Origin: Aspidapion aeneum | Taxonomy: Eukaryota; Arthropoda; Insecta; Coleoptera; Brentidae | Reading direction: 5' to 3' | DNA length: 64,000 bases | Assembly (NCBI GenBank): GCA_963576565.1 | Contig: OY755048.1 | Span: forward strand, 10,455,984 to 10,519,983 | Shown here: positions 50,465 to 62,417 of the stretch, one piece after another | Layout of the letters: every line of letters begins with the position of its first letter | Position numbering within the stretch: the first letter of the stretch is position 1 | Made by a program: the position numbers and the translations under genes | Notes under the pieces: model-generated | Databases searched by the model: none | Told to the model about the DNA's origin: nothing | Seen by the model: only the letters and a program-made list of their open reading frames with translations

Positions 50465-53400
50465 ATGGCTATGCACAAAGGCTTCAGAGTCTTTGAAAAA
50501 TCCAAGCCACCCAACCCCCACAGTATCCTGTTGGAAAATAAAGGAAAAGAAAACACTCTGCTTTTCGAATCCCAGGCTGTGGCAGTACTATGTGAGTACC
50601 TTGTCTATCTATTATAAATTTTATAATCTTAATAAAACAGAACAAGTAAAAGAAATGCGTTCTTACTTACTACTTACTATCTGATAGTCAATGAGTTAAA
50701 TAAACTTATAAGAGGTGAAACTCAACCTCTAGTTAAATATAATTTTACGAATACTAGCCTTTACATATTTTTTAATATTTGTTTTACCTCTTTTAGCATT
50801 ACAAGAAACAGAAGCAGTTAAAAAACAATACACAAAAATCTTGGATGCTTATGGATGTCTGGGAGTTCTCCAATTGTATTCAGGAGAATCTACCTTACTG
50901 TACTTGGTAATGATAACAGGATGTTTCTCTATTGGGAAAATTGGTGATTCTGAAATATTTAGAATAACACAGACCCATTTTGTCCCTTTGCACCATGCCC
51001 AAAATGAAGATAGGGTGGCTGAAGTAAGTTCATCAGCAAACAAAATTACATAAATAGCAAATTTTGTATTTATAATATTGTATTATTTTAGGTAAGAAAA
51101 TTTTTAAATTCAGGCACATTTTACTTCTCTTGGTATTCTGGTCCTGCTGATGGAGCACCTCTAGATTTGACACTATGTGCCCAGAGATCAGCAAAAACAA
51201 CTGCTACAGATCACAGATTTTTCTGGTAAGTTTCCACTAGGTATTTAAAAAATTAAAACTCTCTTCATCAACTTTATTTTTTACTATATTTTCTAAAGGG
51301 TCCAGTCATTAGAGCAAAAAAAGAAAAGGTGACTTAGTTTTAAAGGAAATAAAACCCATAAAAAAAATTGCAATTAAAAAACAATAACCTCAATATGCGG
51401 ACGCCCCTGGAGTGTCAATAATAGCTATAACACAACTTTCTGATACACTGTTAATTAATTATTTGCTCTGCTAAAGGAGTTTAAATATTTTTCTCTAAAA
51501 TTATTAGTTTTTTTGAAAACTGAATAAAAACCAAAAATACACGATTTTTTTTCCTGATCTTAAAAAATAACCCCAATTTAGGAATGTGACCGTGAGCTTC
51601 ACCCACTTAAGTGATACATCGTTTAAAAAATATTTTAATTTTCTACAATAATTATTAATCATTTTCCGTAAAATACTTACCTTTTGAGGAAATACATAAG
51701 AAACGGGTGAACTGCTAACCCTTCATAGTTTGTATCTCAGCAAGAGTAATATCTCATTATATAGGCTATTAATTAGTCTTTATTTTATGTTATTACATGT
51801 TTTCTCAAAAATAAACAGTTTCGAAGTTAAGGACCGCTAAAAAAGAATTGGTCAAAAAAATGACGGCGAAATGTTTAGCGTCCTAACTAAAAAACCATTC
51901 ATGTAACGAAAAAACGTATAAAGGCGCTGTTGTAGAAAATTTTATTGCTTTTAATCTTTGTTTAAAACTTTTTTTTGCTAAAATGTACAGGACGATAGCG
52001 GAAGGAGCCGCGCCCCTACAAGTTACGACCTTCATAATTTTTTTAAGACTCCAATGTGAAAAAAATTTCAAAATCGCGACTACTTCACCTTTTCCAAGCT
52101 AACATTCTATAATGACTGGGCTATTTATGGTTTTAGGAATCGTATGTTGTATGTCCATTTGATAAGATTTAGTGTTGATGTAAAAAGTTGGCTAGTTCAG
52201 GCAATGTGTGGTTCAGTTGAAGTTCGCACTGTTTACGTTGGCCATAGAAAAGCTTTAGCTGCAGTTATCTCAAGACTAAGTTGCGAAAGAGCTGGAACCA
52301 GATTCAATGTGAGAGGAACAAATGACGAAGGTCATGTAGCAAATTTTGTAGAAACTGAACAAGTAATATATTTGGAAAATGAAGTAACTTCTTATCTACA
52401 AACCAGAGGTTCTGTTCCTCTTTTTTGGGAACAACCCGGTGTACAAGTTGGATCACACAAAGTTAGAATATCAAGGGGTTATGAAGCATCTCAAGCCGCT
52501 TTTAACCGTCATATGGCAATGATTAAAGACAATTACGGAAAACAAGTTGTAGTCAATTTACTAGGCACTAGTTTAATTGGTAGTAAAGAAGGTGAAGCTA
52601 GCTTAAGTCAAGATTTTCAAAGACACCACAAAGAATCAAAACATACCGATATTCCACACATTATATTTGATTATCATCAAGAATGTCGGGGTGGTAACCA
52701 GATCAATTTGCACAAACTAAAAGCGAAGGTAGCACAGCAGTTAGAGGAATTTTCATATTATCACGCCAAAGGCTCCATTATTCTTAATTCTCAAACCGGA
52801 ACAATACGTACAAACTGCTTAGATTGCTTAGACAGAACAAATTGCGTTCAAACATTTTTCGGCTTGGAAGTTTTAGCTAAACAGATACAAGTCATGCAAC
52901 TAGCCGATAAAAAACAAACCATTTCGAGATTTGAAGAAGTCTTTAAGCAAATGTGGATCAACAACGGAAATGAGATCAGTAAAATTTACGCTGGAACTGG
53001 AGCTATACAAGGTGGTTCAAAGGTAACTTCAATCTACTTTCATTATTATTAACATACTTTGTTTGAAATATGTAATCTATTCTAGATCATGGACGGAGCT
53101 CGATCTGCAGCGAGAACAATACAAAATAATCTATTAGACAACTCAAAACAGGAGGCTATTGACATATTTCTAGTTGGTTCAACATTGTCTTCTGAACTGG
53201 CGGATAGAGCGAGAAATTTGCTTCCATATGAAACTCTTCAAGGTAAGGACGAAACCAAGCATTACGAAAGTGCCACATAATAATTAGAATTTTACCTAAA
53301 CATGGCGTTTAAAAATACAATTCAAAATAATTCACGCGATTTGTTTTAGCTCCACCCCAAGTACTCCGTAAGATGTGCATGAGGTATACCGAATATACCG

Positions 53401-56400
53401 AGCCAGTAGAAGTACGAGTGGCTGTTGGAACCTACAATGTGAATGGTGGAAAGCACTTTCGGAGCGTCGTTTTTAAAGATATAAAGCTTTCTGATTGGTT
53501 GCTGGATAATCACAAGGATCCAGAACATCTGATTGATACAGATCTTGCAATTAGCTCCAAATTAAAACCAGTCGATATTTATGCCATTGGTTTTGAGGAA
53601 ATCGTTGATCTCACGGCATCCAATATAGTTAGCTGTAGCAGTGAAAATGCCAAAGCTTGGGCAATAGAACTGCAAAAAGTATTATCAAGAGATTCTCCTT
53701 ATGTGCTTATTACTTATCAACAGCTTGTCGGAGTATGTTTGTATGTATTTGTGAGACCAGAACATGTTCCTCACATTAGAGATGTAGCGGTAGATTGTGT
53801 GAAAACCGGCATGAGCGGGCATACAGGAAATAAAGGAGCTACAGCAATTCGTTTAGTGTTTCATGCTACATCTATTTGTTTTGTAGCTGCCCATTTCTCT
53901 GCTGGTCAATCTCAAGTTCAAGAAAGAAATGCCGACTATAATGAGATTACTAGAAGAATAGCTTTCCCTATGGGTCGATCTCTGAATTCGCACGAATACT
54001 TATTTTGGTGCGGTGATTTTAACTACAGGGTAGACATGGACAAAGAAGAAATTAAATCGTTAGTTAGACAGGGTGATTACGATATAATCCTTGCACAAGA
54101 TCAATTAAAAAAGCAACAAGCAGAATCAAATGTATTTAAAAATTTCCTTGAAGGAGATATAACATTTGCACCAACATACAAATATGACTTATTTAGTGAT
54201 GATTTTGACACTAGTGAGAAAAACAGAGCTCCAGCTTGGACTGACCGAGTGTTATGGAAACGCAGGCAAAATTCATCAGAACAAAACGAAATTGTTAACC
54301 AAGGCAAACTTATTCATTATGGAAGAGCCGAGTTAAAACAAAGCGATCATAGACCAGTCATTGCCATCATTGATATTGAATGTAGAAAATTAATAGAAGA
54401 GAAAAGACAGCAAGTGTTTTATGAAGTTATCCAAGAATTAGGTCCTCCAGATGCAACTATTATTGTTCAGTGCCAAGGTAAAAATACGTTTTTAAATTTT
54501 TAATCTGATTTGAAATAAGTCAATATTTCAGATCCTCAAGTAGAAGATACAATATTTGAAGACAACATGGTGTCAATACTTCTAGAAGAATTCGGACAAT
54601 TTGGGGAAACTATTCTTGTTCGATTTGTGGGAACAACAATGTGGATAACATTTAGAGAAGGACAATCAGCCTTAGAGGCAATGGCTAAGACCAATGGATC
54701 CATATCTGTAAGTATTCTGCAATGTAAAAGCTAGCAGTGCTAACTTTTTATTATTCCATAATTTCAGGCGTGTTTGAGGGTAATTAAATGCCCTATTCCC
54801 GATTTTAATACTCTTATAGTTTTCGAGATATCGCTTGCACGGCTAGCCTACTACAGGAGTTGGCAGGGCAAAAGGCTGAGGGTGACAAAGTTATTTATCT
54901 TTTATTATTTTATTGTTCTACAAATTTCAGGCGAATAAAATTATGCACTCCCGAATTTAATGCTCTTATAGTTTTTGATATATCGCTTGCACTGCTAGAT
55001 TTCTACAGGAGTTGGCAGAGCAAAAGGCTGAGAGTGACAAAATTATTTATTTTTTAATATTGTATTTTTCTATTAATTACAGGCTAATTAAAAACTCCAC
55101 CGTATTCCATTATTTTTTAAAAAACTTGCTTCTGCACTGCTAACTTTACGGCTCAGGATTTATAGCCCATGATGGTAAATAACGAGATTTTAGGGTCAAA
55201 TCATTCTTTAGTCATTAAAGGCTATTTAAATGCTCCAATGCCGAATTAAATGATCCATTGGTTTCCATTATATTTTAAAAACTTTCCCCTGCACTCCCAG
55301 CTTTACGGCTGAGGATTTATGGCCCATGATGGTAAAAAACGCGATTTTAGGATCAAATGGTCCTTCGAATGCCTCTGCACTGGTAATTTTACGGCTGAGG
55401 ATTTATAGCCCATATTGGTAAATATCTTTTTAATTAATTAATTTGATCCTAAAATCTCGATTTTTACATTCCTGGGCTATAAATCCTCAGCCATAAAGAT
55501 AGCAGTGCAGGGGCATGTTTAAAAAAAAATGGAAACCATTGTGGTAGAATATTAAATTCGGTAGTAGGGCATTTAATTACCCTGTAATTAATAGAAAAAT
55601 ATAACATTAAAAAATAAATAATTTTGTCACTCTCAGCCATTTGCTGCAAATCCTAATATTGACTCTAAAATCTCGTTTTTTACCATGATAGCCTTAAAAC
55701 TTCAGCCGTAAAGATAGCAGAGCAGGAGCATGTTTAAAAAAAAATAATGAAAACCATTGTGGTGGAACATTAAAATTGTTAATAGGGCATTTAATTAGCC
55801 TTTAATTAATAGCAAAATATAACATTAATAATAGTATAAATAATAAATAAAATAAATATTTTGTCACTTCAGCCTTTTGCGCTGCCAACTCCTAGCGATA
55901 TCTCGAAAAATATAAGAGAACGAAATTCGGAAGTGGGGCATTTAATTAGCCTGAAATTCATAGAACAATATAGCAATAAAAGACAAATAATTTTGTCACA
56001 CTCAGCCTTTTGCACTATCAACTCCTGGTCCTTCTGTTAAATAGCCTGAAATTCGTGGAACAATATAACAATAAAAAATAAATAATTTTGTTACTATCAG
56101 CCCTTGCAGGGAGCTAGCAGTGCAACTGATTTCTCGAAAACTATAAGAGCATTAAATTCGGGAATAAGGCATCTAATTAGCCAGAAGTAAGCCTGAAATT
56201 AATTGTGGACTGACAAAATTTTTGCATTGCTGACATTGCACTGCTAACTTAATGTACGTAAATTTTTTTCAGATTCAAAATACGACGTTCTCTTTGTCAC
56301 TTAAGACGCCAAATTGGGTTGATAAAACAAAAGAAGAAATCGGTCTTTGTACAAGCAACACAGTACCATTGTATTTTGAAACAAATTCCGATTACAATTG

Positions 56401-58523
56401 TAAGTAGACTACTACGAAGGATGTCATAATACAGTTTATTCCATAATCTTTGAGACAACCTTGTTTTCGTTGACCTATGTTATTGTTATGATAACCAGCT
56501 AATAAATGTTAAAAAGTTCTCTCAAAAACTATGACATGGACTGTATATCTTCGGTATTACTTAAAATGTGTCCACACGCGAATAATCTAACAAATAATGA
56601 AACTTTTTAGGTGTTGGCTTGCCGGATGTAGATAAAACCGTCCCAAGTCGAGGTCCACCCAGTCGACCACCACCTCCAAGTATTGGTAAATCCATGGCAA
56701 CACCACCCACGCCAAAAAAAATAATCCCCAGAGCTGGAGTAATTAGCATCCCCACCAAACAGCCGACGCAAGATCAGGAAGGTGGCATTTATGAGGAGAT
56801 CCAGGATGATAGTTTTAGCGGTCCTGAACCCCAAGGTAAACAAACATGCTGATTGTTTGTAAGAACTATATAGAGTTAAACAAATTTAGGGCACATTCCA
56901 CATAAGATTAATGGCAGGAAATTTATCTCAAAAGTTGCTTATATATACAGTTCCAGAAAATAATTTAATTTAATATTTTTTAACACAAAAAACTGAAAAT
57001 AGCGAATCCAAATTTTTATTTGTTAACCAATTTGTTTTAAATTGGAAACAATACGGTATCCAGGCTACGTAATACAATTTTTAACTTACACCCAAAAAAA
57101 ATTAAAATGGTGGAATTTTCTATTAATAAACCGGGTGTTTATTTATTTATAACATAACATGTAAAAATACAATTTCATTGCAGTTTAAAGTCGATAATTA
57201 TGATTTTTAAATTAAAACAAAAATCAAAATAGCGGAATTAAAATGACAGACTTTTTCATTTGAAAACAGATATTTGACAAACTTTGGGTCTTAAAAGTTG
57301 CTGATTTTGATTTTTGAATTAAACCAGAAAAAATAAATAAAATGATGTATCTAAAATGGCGGCTTTTCTATTTATTAACGGATACATTTATGGTGTTTAA
57401 TGTCGCTGATTTTTTATTTAAACTTTGGAAAAATCAAAATGGCGGAAACAAAAAAAAAGGACTTTTCCATTTATGAACAGGATATGTATTATTTTTAAAG
57501 ATTGCGGTGCTTCAGGTCGCTAATTATAATTTTGAAATTAAACTTAAAAAAAACAAAATGGCTAATCCAAAATGGCGGATTTTTTCTTTATGAACCTTTA
57601 TGTATTAAATTGGGAACTTTGACATGTCTATAGGGTTACTGATAATGAGTTTTGAATTGAACTTGCAAAATGGCGTACTTTTCCTTTTGTTAACCGATAT
57701 GGGACTATTTTTAAATTGCGTAACGCTCAATGTTTTTTGAATATGTTTGTTCTTGAAAATGCGTTACGATAAAATATGGAACTTTGAAGTTTTATAGGTT
57801 TATGATTTTTGGATATCAAATTGACCGATTCAAAATGGTGAACTGTTCTATTTATAAACCGATATGTATTAAATTATAATCATAAAATCATAAGTTGAAA
57901 ATTTAAATATGTAGGCTCATAAATGAAAACTTTTTCAAATTTGATTTAATTATCAAATTCACCGGCCTAACATATCAAATTGCCAAATTTAATACATAAC
58001 GATCCATAAATAAAAAGAAACTGAACTCTCTGGTTTAATTATTTTCAAGCTTAATTCAAAAATCAAAATCAGCAGTCTTAAACACTTCAAACTTTCAAAC
58101 TTAATATGTACATTTTTTTCGGTTTATAAACTAGAAATTCCGCCATTTTGTTTTTTTTTGTGACAAAAAAATATTAAATTGCATTGTTTCCAGAACTCTA
58201 AACACCTGTCCTGTCCAGGGGCAAATTAGCCGCGGTAAGTAAGCGGCGGCAAATTGCTAGATCCGCCCCTGGCTGTCTCACACTTATCCTTCAAAATGTG
58301 TCCATTGGGAAAAATACTCTTAAAAGCAGCTCTCGAGAGTATTCCTCCCAAATAAACAGTCAAGAAGCCTTAGCCTTAAACAAAATGCTTTTTGTTTTCA
58401 GTGCCTCCACCTCCACCGCCTAGATTGATGTCAAGCAGCCCTCCAAAAGGGCCACCACCTGTACCAGCAAGATCGGCCCCTCCTCCTCCTCTTCCCGCCA
58501 GACCGGCTCCTAAGCCATCCTAG
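50465..58523 (+). CDS. Synj: Synaptojanin, dual phosphoinositide phosphatase (10 exons, 1102 aa)
   Basis: Removes phosphates from PI(4,5)P2 and other phosphoinositides to uncoat endocytic vesicles, mainly at synapses. Exons: 50465-50591, 50797-51023, 51092-51225, 52137-53022, 53086-53242, 53350-54477, 54532-54707, 56273-56399, 56611-56835, 58402-58523, totalling 3309 nt in frame. The N-terminal SAC domain has the CX5R catalytic motif CLDCLDRT at about residue 390. The central inositol 5-phosphatase has [18 protein letters not shown] (about 730), PAWTDRVLW (about 805) and SDHRPV (about 842). A DUF1866/RRM-like domain follows (about 875-985), then a short proline-rich tail with SH3-ligand-like PPVPARS and [11 protein letters not shown]. 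No NPF motif is seen, so only the short-tail form is encoded here. The three largest introns (51226-52136, 54708-56272, 56836-58401) are full of repeats. The start matches the conserved synaptojanin N-terminus ([12 protein letters not shown]). Confidence 0.97.
51600..52095. repeat. Synj intron 3 repeat related to the 59-61 kb foldback element
   Basis: tctcagcaagagtaatatct, ttattagtctttattttatg-type and gaaaattttattg blocks recur in order at about 60700-60930. Diverged, no coding sequence. Confidence 0.6.
54755..56215. repeat. Direct and inverted repeat array in Synj intron 7
   Basis: Units of about 130-150 bases containing atttcaggc, taattaaatgccc, cttatagttttcgagatatc and ggcaaaaggctgag occur at least twice forward (from 54762 and 54905) and several times inverted (from about 55440 to 56200). 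A second motif, tttacggctgaggatttat, occurs in both orientations around 55140-55500 and 55690. Confidence 0.8.
56836..58401. repeat. Degenerate AAAATGGCGG repeats and a short hAT-like remnant in Synj intron 9
   Basis: Between 57100 and 58150 the phrase aaaatggcgg... followed by tttatgaacc/gatatgtatt recurs roughly every 90-120 bases on the plus strand, and its inverse occurs near 57960-58150. At 58214-58272 a 59-base unit starts CCAGGGGC and ends GCCCCTGG, like the ends of a CAGGGGCGGATC-type MITE. Confidence 0.6.
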
Positions 58524-59024
58524 TCATGCTTAGTACAAAAAATCTCCAGATTTCTTATATTAATTATAGGGTGAATAAAAACATTTTTACAAATGATATC
58601 TATCCAAAAAGTGTCATTTAAAATCAAGCGTATAGAATAGAAGCTAAAGCATTTTTTTATATCCACCCTATATAATATTTTATTATAGATAATACTGACT
58701 TAATGGAATAACTGACTGACACCATACAATCGGATTTCACCTTTCTCCTTTCAATTAAAGCAACAGAATTCCAACAAAATCTGTGTAATTCCATAAGCCG
58801 TAGAATAGTATAAATATCAATAGGTGCATTTATTTTTAATAATTTATTAACAAATTATTGTTTTTATTTATTATTAGAGTTCCTGTAAAATGTTTGAGAG
58901 TCCTGTTTGTCAACCAACCTATGCAAAATGGTATTTGTTCCTGTGATAAAAGTAAACATTCTAGACCGAAAACAAGGCATAAAACATTTTTATCTACTTT
59001 TGGTCCAATCATTGGAGACATCAA
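58524..59024. other. Synj 3' UTR and flank
   Basis: AT-rich; gaataaaaac at about 58573 and later AATAAA-like strings are possible poly(A) signals. Two blocks of tatagggtg/caccctata (58566 and 58665) are inverted relative to each other. No coding sequence. Confidence 0.4.
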
Positions 59025-61120
59025 AGCCGTTTTGGTGCAAAATGTCCGAAAGTTTTAAAACTTGGCACGATCATAGGGCTGAGAGTCCTTAATATTCGGG
59101 TAAGTTTGCGAGAAATGTCCGCTCGGGCTGCCATCTTGGAAAAATGGCGTCAAAAAACTTTGTATCTAAAGGTTTTAGAAAAAAAAGTTTTAAACAAAAA
59201 TTGAAGGCAACAAAATTTCCTACAAAAAGACTAATAGTTTTTGAGTTATGATATCAACAATTTTGCCGCCATTTTGGATTTTGTCAATTTTCTTTTCTTT
59301 AGTGCCCTTTAACTTAAAAACTACTTATAATTGTAATAACATAAAGTAAAGATCGATAAATCGCCTACAAAATCAGATATTCCCGAGTTGCCTGAGTAAA
59401 ATACTTGCTGAGATACAAAGTGTTAGAGAGACCCTCATTACCTATGGCTTACCACAATATATGCAAAATTAACCGAAATAATTAAGTTTTACCTAAAAAA
59501 AATCTCGAAACGTAAGCATGTTATAGAAAAATGTATATTTAACTTTATTATAGGAAATTAAATTACCTTTTAAGCGATGTATCATTTAGATGCGTCAAGT
59601 TAATGGTTAGCACTACCCAAGGCATCCCAATTTTTAAAGATCACGAAAAAAAAACGTGTTTTTATAAGTTTTCTTGAATTTTATAAAAGACTTAGCAATT
59701 TAAAGAATGTCAAGAATACTTTTTGGTTGCAAATAAAATTTTATTTTCAACGGTCTATTAGAAAGTCGTGTTATAGCTAAGACTGTTTTTCAGGGAAGTC
59801 CGCACACAGAGGTTATATTTTAAAATCTTAAAAAAAAAACTTTTTTTATCCGTTTAGTTTAATTATTTTTCTTAAAACTAAGCTTTTTAAAAAAATATAT
59901 GAAAAAGAGGCAATAGGCAATTTTCTGTTAAATAGTGTATAACATATTACGGTTAGGGTTAGGGTTACATTTATAATTCCAAAGATGTCCGTATTTCCGG
60001 GTAATTTTTTTAATGATTTTTTTTATTTATCATTTATTTTAATATTTTCTTTTTTAAACTAAGTTCTACAAGAAAAAACTCTATACACTGTGTTATAGGT
60101 CATTAAATTGCCTTCTAAATGATGTATATCTGAATTATGTAAACTTTCAAGTTACACGTCCGAAAATTGAGATTATTTTTCAGATACCCCTAGATTATAA
60201 ATTTTTTAAATACCAATTTGTTTACATTTATTAACAATTTCCGCTGCCTGAGTTTTTGCGATATTATATTTTTCAGCGATCTTTCGTGCTGATAGATGTT
60301 CCTTTTAGGAAATGTTAACAACTTTCATTTATTTACGTAAACTAAGAAGTTTTTTACTGGGCGTAATTTCAAAGAGATCTATTACTACACAACTGAACAA
60401 TAAAAAATAAAAATAAAACATAAAAGTATCGCCGAAAAAAATATTTTGTAAATACGACAGAAGTATTTAGTCTCCGCATTAAAACGGAAAAAGGTAATTC
60501 CCCGGCTCCAGAGTGCGTTGTTGCCAACATACTAAATTATATTAATGCCCATGTCATGTAGAGCTCCTTCCCGTTGTCAGAAGTTTCTGTCCGGTTAAGG
60601 AAGGTTTCAGAATTTTTTAACAAAAAAAAATTGTCCGCGTCCGGTTTTTAGAGTGTCCGGTTATAAGAGTGAATTTTACATGTAAAAAAATACCTCAGCA
60701 AAGATACTACTCGGGCAACTCAGTAATATCTCATTTTGTAAGCCATTTATTAGTCTTTATTTTATGTTTTTACAATTACTATCAAAAACAAATTGATTTT
60801 AAATCAAAGGCGTCTAAAGAAAAAATTTTTGCAAAATGGCGGCAAACTGGTTGATATCCACAATTCGAAAACAATTAATCTGACAGAAAAACATTATTAA
60901 ACATTTTTGCAGGAAATTTTATTGTTTTTAATTTTGATTTCAAAATTTTTTTCTACAATCCACAAAAGTTATTAAAAAAACTATATTTGGGCGCCATTTT
61001 TCCAAGATGGTGGCGCGAGCGGACATTGGTCGAGGTCGCAAAGTCAGTGGAATATTAAGGACCATCAACTCTATAATCGTGCCACGTTTCAAAACTTTCA
61101 GACCTTTTGCAACATCAAAT
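59025..61120. repeat. 2.1-kb foldback element with about 150-base inverted ends
   Basis: Left: caaaatgtccgaaagtttt, ggcacgatcatag, agtccttaatattc, gtccgctcg, gccatcttggaaaaatggcg. The same blocks, inverted and in mirror order, occupy 60985-61118. No coding sequence. A related piece lies in Synj intron 3. Confidence 0.82.
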
Positions 61121-61714
61121 GTATATAATTTTAAGAAAATTCATAGATTCCAGTCAATTCATATTGTTTCCAAAACTATTTGTTAATGTTTTATTTTAAA
61201 TCTTTTCGATGCGTTTCTGTTAATTTATCCCTATGTTAGAATATTAATTTTTTATGCTAGTTTTTCAGACTTGATAGTATGTAATGATAGATTTGAAATG
61301 TGGTTCGACTTGCTCGCTTACAGGTCTCTCTGATAAATTATGTTAAACATATATTGAGAATCAATTTAGTCCAAAATTGTTAATCATTCCAAGATTTATT
61401 AATAGATACATTTTAGACTAGACATATCGGTCAATCCATAGTAACATATCTGATGTTCAAACTCAAGTAGCAATATTTCGCCAAATAATTTTGTGACACT
61501 AACTAATCCCATTTATTTTTCAAAAAACTTATGTTACAGATATATATATATATAAATTTATCGAGCGGAAGTTTGCTTCGTGCCTTAAAGATAAGCACAT
61601 TTTCAGCTCACACTACTACTATACTACTATAGTAGAGTGAGCCAATTTTTTGGAAAAAAATGCTCCGATTTCAAAAATTTTTATTTATCTTTGCGTTTCA
61701 GATCATTTTGAAAC

Positions 61715-62085
61715 TTTTATGTCGCGCCGTCTGTCTGGCTTTCTGTGTGTATGTATGTCCGTCTGTCTGTCTGTAACGACCAACGCGCATAACTCAAAAA
61801 CCGCTTGCCCGGTTTGAATGAAATTTGGTTTTTACCTAGGCTGGGTCTTGGGTCGAGATTGTCCCAATCCCAGTTTATGTGAAAATATGGCGTGTGTGAT
61901 ATCAAACGAAAGGTATTGAGTCTGGAGTTAAACAAAATACATTTTAGTTTATTTTAAAATAAAGGGTGGTGGTAGATTTCAAAAATTAGAGTTTAAGTCA
62001 AAACATGGCTTGTGTGGTATCAAACGAAAGGTAATTAAGTCTAGAGTTGAATAAAATATATTTCAGTTTTTAGTTATATTAGCTG
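61715..62085. repeat. Dispersed arthropod-type repeat with an internal 113-bp duplication
   Basis: Begins gtctgtctgtctgtaacgac, then aactcaaaaaccg and gaatgaaatttggtttt, a pattern common in dispersed arthropod repeats. The block gtgtgatatcaaacgaaagg ... ttaagtctagagtt appears twice, about 113 bases apart (61892 and 62005). Confidence 0.6.
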
Positions 62086-62386
62086 ACACGTACACTATAA
62101 CTATAGTACCTAGTGTGAGCTTAGGTGGCAGAGTATTTTTAGTCCCAAAGTTAATATTACTATGGAATGACTGACGGAAATTTAGGAAAAGTTGGCGGAC
62201 GCTTTGTTTTTCTTGTTCTTATGGGACATCGTTATTTAAATTTGCTTTTAAAGTCTGTTTAATGTTACGTGTATATTTGCTGTTAGATGTACAATGATGT
62301 AAAACTATAATAAAAAGAAAAGTGCAATATTACTTTGGTATTAAATGTATGGGAGGGTGGGGCAAGTGCGGCATCTTAAGGTTCAA

Positions 62387-62417
62387 CCTTAGAGTAAGAA
62401 AATTTCTTACTCTAAGG
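62387..62417. repeat. Perfect 15-bp-arm hairpin
   Basis: CCTTAGAGTAAGAAA, one A, then its exact inverse, with gttcaa on both sides. Possibly the joined ends of a deleted element. Confidence 0.8.

Noticed and set aside
59951..59967. TTAGGG-like triplet repeat (ggttagggttagggtt)
   Set aside because: Only about 2.5 units; insects usually use TTAGG, so this is not a telomere trace.
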